The notes below the pieces were generated by a model that did not search any database, was not told where the DNA came from, and worked only from the letters and a program-made list of their open reading frames with translations. From UBA3792 sp964426415 (GTDB lineage: Bacteria; Bacillota; Clostridia; Christensenellales; CAG-138), in NCBI GenBank assembly GCA_964426415.1, contig CAYRQM010000027.1, positions 1 through 24,760 of the forward strand: a DNA stretch of 24,760 bases. The letters run 5' to 3'. A program made the position numbers and the translations under genes. Shown here one piece after another: positions 23,301-24,760 of this stretch. Numbering within the stretch: position 1 is the first letter of the stretch; each line of letters starts with the position of its first letter.

Positions 23301-24243
23301 TGGGGCAAGCGCCCAATACGCAATCAAGCCATCGAGCGTCAGCGGCAGCGGCGTCGCAAGCATTACCGACACAACCGCCACGACGTACATCGTGTCGCCG
23401 TCGCTCACCAATGCCGCCGCGCCCACACTGACGGACTATTCCGCCACCCACATTGCGTTCGCGGTCACGATTCCAAAGCTCTCCTTCACGGCGGCGGGTG
23501 CGCAGGGGCACATGATTCACCAAACCCAAATCCGCGACACGGCGGCGCTGTACACCGACGGCATCCGCTTTGGCGTGCAGGTTTCCGCCGCCGACCTCAA
23601 AGCCGCGCTGGATGTGGGCGATACCTTCGCGTTCGGCTTCATGGTGCAGCCCACCCACAAGCTGGCAGGCGTCAGCACGGCGTCCGCGTTCAGCATCACA
23701 AGCAACATCAGCAGCGTAGCACGGTTCACCTATGCGCTGTCCGCTGCGGGCGACTTTTGCGTCACCAATGGTTCGGTCATCTTCTGCTCAAGGGCGAATG
23801 ACGTGCGCCAAACGCGCACGACCGTCGCGGGCAAGTACCACTACACCATCGACGGCTCCACCATGATTACATGGACGTCCGCAATGGAAAACGCAGCCGA
23901 TACCGATGCTTTAATCGAGCTGCTGCGGGCGGCAGGCATGCCCATCTTCGAAAAAACCACGGACGGCAACAGCTTCCGCTACGTCGCATCCTTGCTGTAC
24001 GACGCCTGTTCCCAAACCGAACGGCAAGCCCGTGCGGACACCGAGATCACCTATGGCGGGCTGTTTGTCAAGCGCAACGCCAACGGGTATTACACCGTCA
24101 GCACCACCTACCAAAAAACCAACTGCGCGTCCCGCATCTATACGCACTACAATTACGCAGAATACGACGTCGGCACAACCGCCGCGCTCAACGGCTGGTC
24201 GCTGTACGCGCCGCCGCTTGCAACGCAAAGCGCGTGGCAATAG
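20338..24243 (+). CDS. Large secreted surface protein: two InlB-like repeats plus a von Willebrand A domain
   Basis: The 1301-residue protein has a classic signal peptide (MKK, a hydrophobic core at about residues 4-19, cleavage near AALGGA at 24-26). A Thr/Ser/Tyr/Gly-rich beta region follows (about 45-210), then two 80-residue repeats (212-291 and 292-371). These have the VTF.AGSNGSL...FxGWLFNGT.YS...PITGDA.ITAQF layout of InlB/Listeria-Bacteroides repeats. The von Willebrand A domain starts near 422 and carries a complete metal-ion site: DISGS (Asp429, Ser431, Ser433), Thr521 and Asp554 in MTDG. It contains a long Ser/Thr/Trp-rich insertion before DATIYTIGYG. The last 600 residues are beta-rich, with no recognised domain. 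There is no LPXTG motif, C-terminal membrane helix or S-layer homology domain. It is probably an adhesin or matrix-binding protein, with its attachment mode unknown. Confidence 0.88.
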   Translation: MKKTIAAILLIALLALLLPQAALGGARTEAIGAQAAAIPMRTTTVSYVRVNAFTAGNKYLIVANYSGTYYAISAYGYNGGTSGMQGVVVTVSGTNLGDTVTAVTTSGYTYDNLEWTADTSSANSAYFSLLNSSYSTRYLSSSTYLTHTTSATTASQGWNYDSTNLRMTNANRATTYNIYFYQTVGQFDFYTSGNAGGPFDMYLYEYTAATTADVTFAAGSNGSLSGTTSFLGCDLDDTFGTAIPTFPTPVPATDYVFSGWLFNGTVYSTAALSALPITGDATITAQFTYAYADVTFTAGSNGSLNGTTSFLHCDLGDTFGEAISAFPTPIANTNYAFEGWLFNGTLYSTAALLALPITGDAAITAQFMVLFTNTADTTNFPVYPTPGSVSIDKSIIDSSRLNSNGVVQVEVDVKGIPIKQPVDVVIVMDISGSMANTPSGANATKISSAKDAAKEFVRTLVGYDANASTQNYNENRVALVSFSATATDVSGGLTTIGDSTGDTTLSAFDAFITGLSATGGTNYDVALYHAYNILSNAAAVSGYNRVQYVVFMTDGAPGVYNNECVRGASYFTSADTPNNDTTGIVERIYGSASPTTSTTRYLYYQGATSATSVAYSATDGATFDLQISELWNQWVQGTMTVSDWDWRSSTSGSTIDFLGSGRSAYLHSDNIYGALIKGELTSAQQSAWGFGSNTPLDATIYTIGYGLASGSDIFAPIGLTSTQCYAVLDSMASDSSKSINAESATELSAAYATIAGQILYSVSGAVGTDQMGVEFDLQMASANLGGALGTTPTIEIGYWELNSTTYARTTTYHAIETLTFTFTGDVLTFVTSSEFGSGVNCYDSVANTITGDNIFYNFNTETFTVTLEIGVAREVTLKYWVYLTGSMEGTRPAGTYYTNAYANLRYTNYLGNLCELTYPRPFVTWGDAAYTYSYYLVNSSGQPVDAAGTVVSMANRITIGTPATVGVCLNSNNTILGAAAVPTGYALYGASAQYAIKPSSVSGSGVASITDTTATTYIVSPSLTNAAAPTLTDYSATHIAFAVTIPKLSFTAAGAQGHMIHQTQIRDTAALYTDGIRFGVQVSAADLKAALDVGDTFAFGFMVQPTHKLAGVSTASAFSITSNISSVARFTYALSAAGDFCVTNGSVIFCSRANDVRQTRTTVAGKYHYTIDGSTMITWTSAMENAADTDALIELLRAAGMPIFEKTTDGNSFRYVASLLYDACSQTERQARADTEITYGGLFVKRNANGYYTVSTTYQKTNCASRIYTHYNYAEYDVGTTAALNGWSLYAPPLATQSAWQ
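20971..21450 (+). repeat. Two tandem 240-bp repeats inside the surface-protein gene
   Basis: Unit 1 is 20971-21210 and unit 2 is 21211-21450, each exactly 80 codons. They share long identical runs at DNA level, including synonymous positions (by eye above 80 percent). Each encodes one InlB-like beta repeat with a single cysteine (GCDL or HCDL). The second half of unit 2 diverges in its last four codons. Confidence 0.9.
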
Positions 24244-24252
24244 GGGGCAAAG

Positions 24253-24420
24253 ATGAAACGGTATCAAACACCCCAATGCAATCAAATCGAGCTGAACCGA
24301 ATCGACGTCTTGGATGCGTCCGGTGAAACTTGGACGGGTCAAGACGGCATCACCGAGCCGGGTGCGGGCGGCGGCTCCACAGGCGGCGACGACTGGCTGG
24401 ACGACGGTTTCTGGAATTGA
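24253..24420 (+). CDS. 55-residue acidic peptide, possible precursor peptide
   Basis: A short open frame starts 9 nt after the surface-protein stop codon, preceded by a run of five G at 5 nt distance. The peptide begins MKRYQTPQCNQIEL, continues with IDVLDASGETWTGQ, and ends in a Gly-rich linker (GAGGGSTGG, 37-45) plus an acidic, aromatic tail (DDWLDDGFWN, 46-55). There is no signal peptide. The basic N-terminus with Tyr-x-x-Pro (residues 4-7), the DVL-x-ASG stretch and the acidic, Trp-rich C-terminus resemble many unannotated small Clostridia/Bacteroidota peptides. Tyr-x-x-Pro also occurs in RiPP leaders recognised by PqqD-like domains. No modification enzyme is visible in the window, so a precursor role is only a hypothesis. 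Spacing and a downstream terminator support co-expression with the surface protein. Confidence 0.7.
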   Translation: MKRYQTPQCNQIELNRIDVLDASGETWTGQDGITEPGAGGGSTGGDDWLDDGFWN

Positions 24421-24449
24421 TCATTCATTCATTATATTATGTATTTTCT

Positions 24450-24486
24450 GATGCGATCCGCAATGGGTCGCATCATTTAATTCTTG
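24450..24486 (+). terminator. Terminator of the surface-protein/peptide unit
   Basis: A 10-bp stem, GATGCGATCC (24450-24459) with GGGTCGCATC (24465-24474) and one T-G pair, has a 5-nt loop and is followed by ATTTAATTCTTG. The stem is strong and the T-tract is interrupted. It starts 30 nt after the peptide stop codon, in an AT-rich spacer that begins with CATT repeats. Confidence 0.75.
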
Positions 24487-24546
24487 AATTATTCTGAAAG
24501 TGCGCTGAAAAATCAGATTAGAATTCGAGAATACAGCATTTTTTTC

Positions 24547-24575
24547 TTTACAACGAAAAAACAAGCGTATATAAT
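24547..24575 (+). promoter_or_regulatory. Strong promoter of the last gene
   Basis: TTTACA (24547-24552) and TATAAT (24570-24575) are separated by 17 nt and preceded by a T-tract and AT-rich sequence. The boxes are identical to those at 20216-20244. RNA should start near 24582, about 86 nt before the ATG. Confidence 0.88.
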
Positions 24576-24581
24576 GCACGT

Positions 24582-24667
24582 ATAGTGGATAGTAGGACTA
24601 AAAGTTTATCTTTGCCCATTTTCTATGGGCGAGCGTACGCGTGGCTTTTATAGGGAGGATAGATGAT
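24582..24667 (+). promoter_or_regulatory. Structured 5' leader of the last gene
   Basis: A perfect 6-bp hairpin, GCCCAT (24614-24619) with ATGGGC (24625-24630) and a 5-nt loop, lies inside a possible outer stem of TAAAAG (24599-24604) with CTTTTA (24645-24650). GCGTACGC, a self-complementary octamer, lies between them. The ribosome binding site AGGGAGG (24652-24658) follows immediately. No known riboswitch class is recognised. Confidence 0.45.
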
Positions 24668-24760
24668 ATGAAAAAATTTTTAGCGGTGGTTTTGGCATTG
24701 ACCATGGTTTGGGCATTGCTGCCCATGACCGGCATATCCGAAGTCAAAACGGCTGAGGCG
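24668..24760 (+). CDS. Exported protein, N-terminus only (runs off the window)
   Basis: The first 31 codons are present and open to the window end. MKKF is followed by a hydrophobic core (LAVVLALTMVWALLPM) and a polar segment ending KTAEA, a typical signal peptide with a likely signal peptidase I site around AEA. The start follows AGGGAGG by 9 nt. The family cannot be named. Placement after the surface-protein unit and the matching promoter suggest a related cell-surface function. Confidence 0.8.
   Translation, partial: MKKFLAVVLALTMVWALLPMTGISEVKTAEA

Noticed and set aside
24253..24420. Calling the 55-residue peptide a lasso-peptide precursor
   Set aside because: The Tyr-x-x-Pro motif and a possible Gly24...Asp31 ring spacing are suggestive, but the usual Thr at leader position -2 is absent and no lasso protease or cyclase gene is in the window.
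24421..24432. TCATTCATTC short tandem repeat after the peptide gene
   Set aside because: Only about three units of four bases in AT-rich intergenic DNA; not a meaningful repeat array.
20139..24536. Shared octamer GAATACAG and heptamer TCTGAAA upstream of both region-5 promoters
   Set aside because: Distances to the promoters differ (70 nt versus 10 nt for the octamer), so these are as likely chance matches in AT-rich DNA as operators.

Overview
The window looks like a chromosomal segment of a GC-rich, endospore-forming member of the Bacillota, most likely class Clostridia. The evidence is a complete spoIIAA-spoIIAB-sigF operon, the Gram-positive whiA/rapZ pair, plsY, and strong AGGAGG-type ribosome binding sites. 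GC-rich codon use throughout suggests an uncultured gut-type lineage, but I cannot place it to family. Gene density is high, most units run on the + strand, and I see no tRNA, rRNA, CRISPR array or insertion sequence.

Region 1 (1-5246) is cell-surface and sugar-nucleotide metabolism. It holds an unknown two-helix membrane protein with its own promoter and terminator, then a galE plus membrane-bound UDP-sugar 4,6-dehydratase operon, which converges on a minus-strand nucleotidyltransferase-like gene. Region 2 (5247-9053) starts at a divergent promoter pair. It carries a DUF512/radical-SAM-like protein, der, plsY and a small membrane protein, ending in a terminator that lies inside the 3' end of the convergent sigF gene. 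Region 3 (9004-11528) is the spoIIA operon, read leftward from a sigma-H-like promoter, with a divergent orphan solute-binding-like protein. Region 4 (11566-20082) is a tightly packed eight-gene + strand operon: murB, rapZ, whiA, a SAM methyltransferase, hsp33, a TPR protein, an RlmL-type rRNA methyltransferase and an archaeal-type phosphoglycerate mutase, closed by a terminator.

Region 5 (20083-24760) is different in character. Two AT-rich intergenic stretches carry near-ideal promoters (TTTACA-N17-TATAAT) with leaders of almost equal length. The first drives a 1301-residue secreted protein with two InlB-like repeats and a von Willebrand A domain, followed 9 nt later by a 55-residue acidic, Trp/Gly-rich peptide gene. 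The second drives another exported protein that runs off the window. This is the best candidate for an undescribed surface or peptide system here, but the window contains no modification, anchoring or transport gene that would settle its function.

A second notable pattern is that three unrelated transcription units (the minus gene starting at 5246, the DUF512 gene at 5365, and murB at 11566) have a -35/-10 promoter with a 17-nt spacer. In each, the start codon lies exactly 6 nt after the -10 box and there is no usable ribosome binding site. That is the signature of leaderless mRNAs. All database-level statements rest on recognition of motifs by eye; no search was run.
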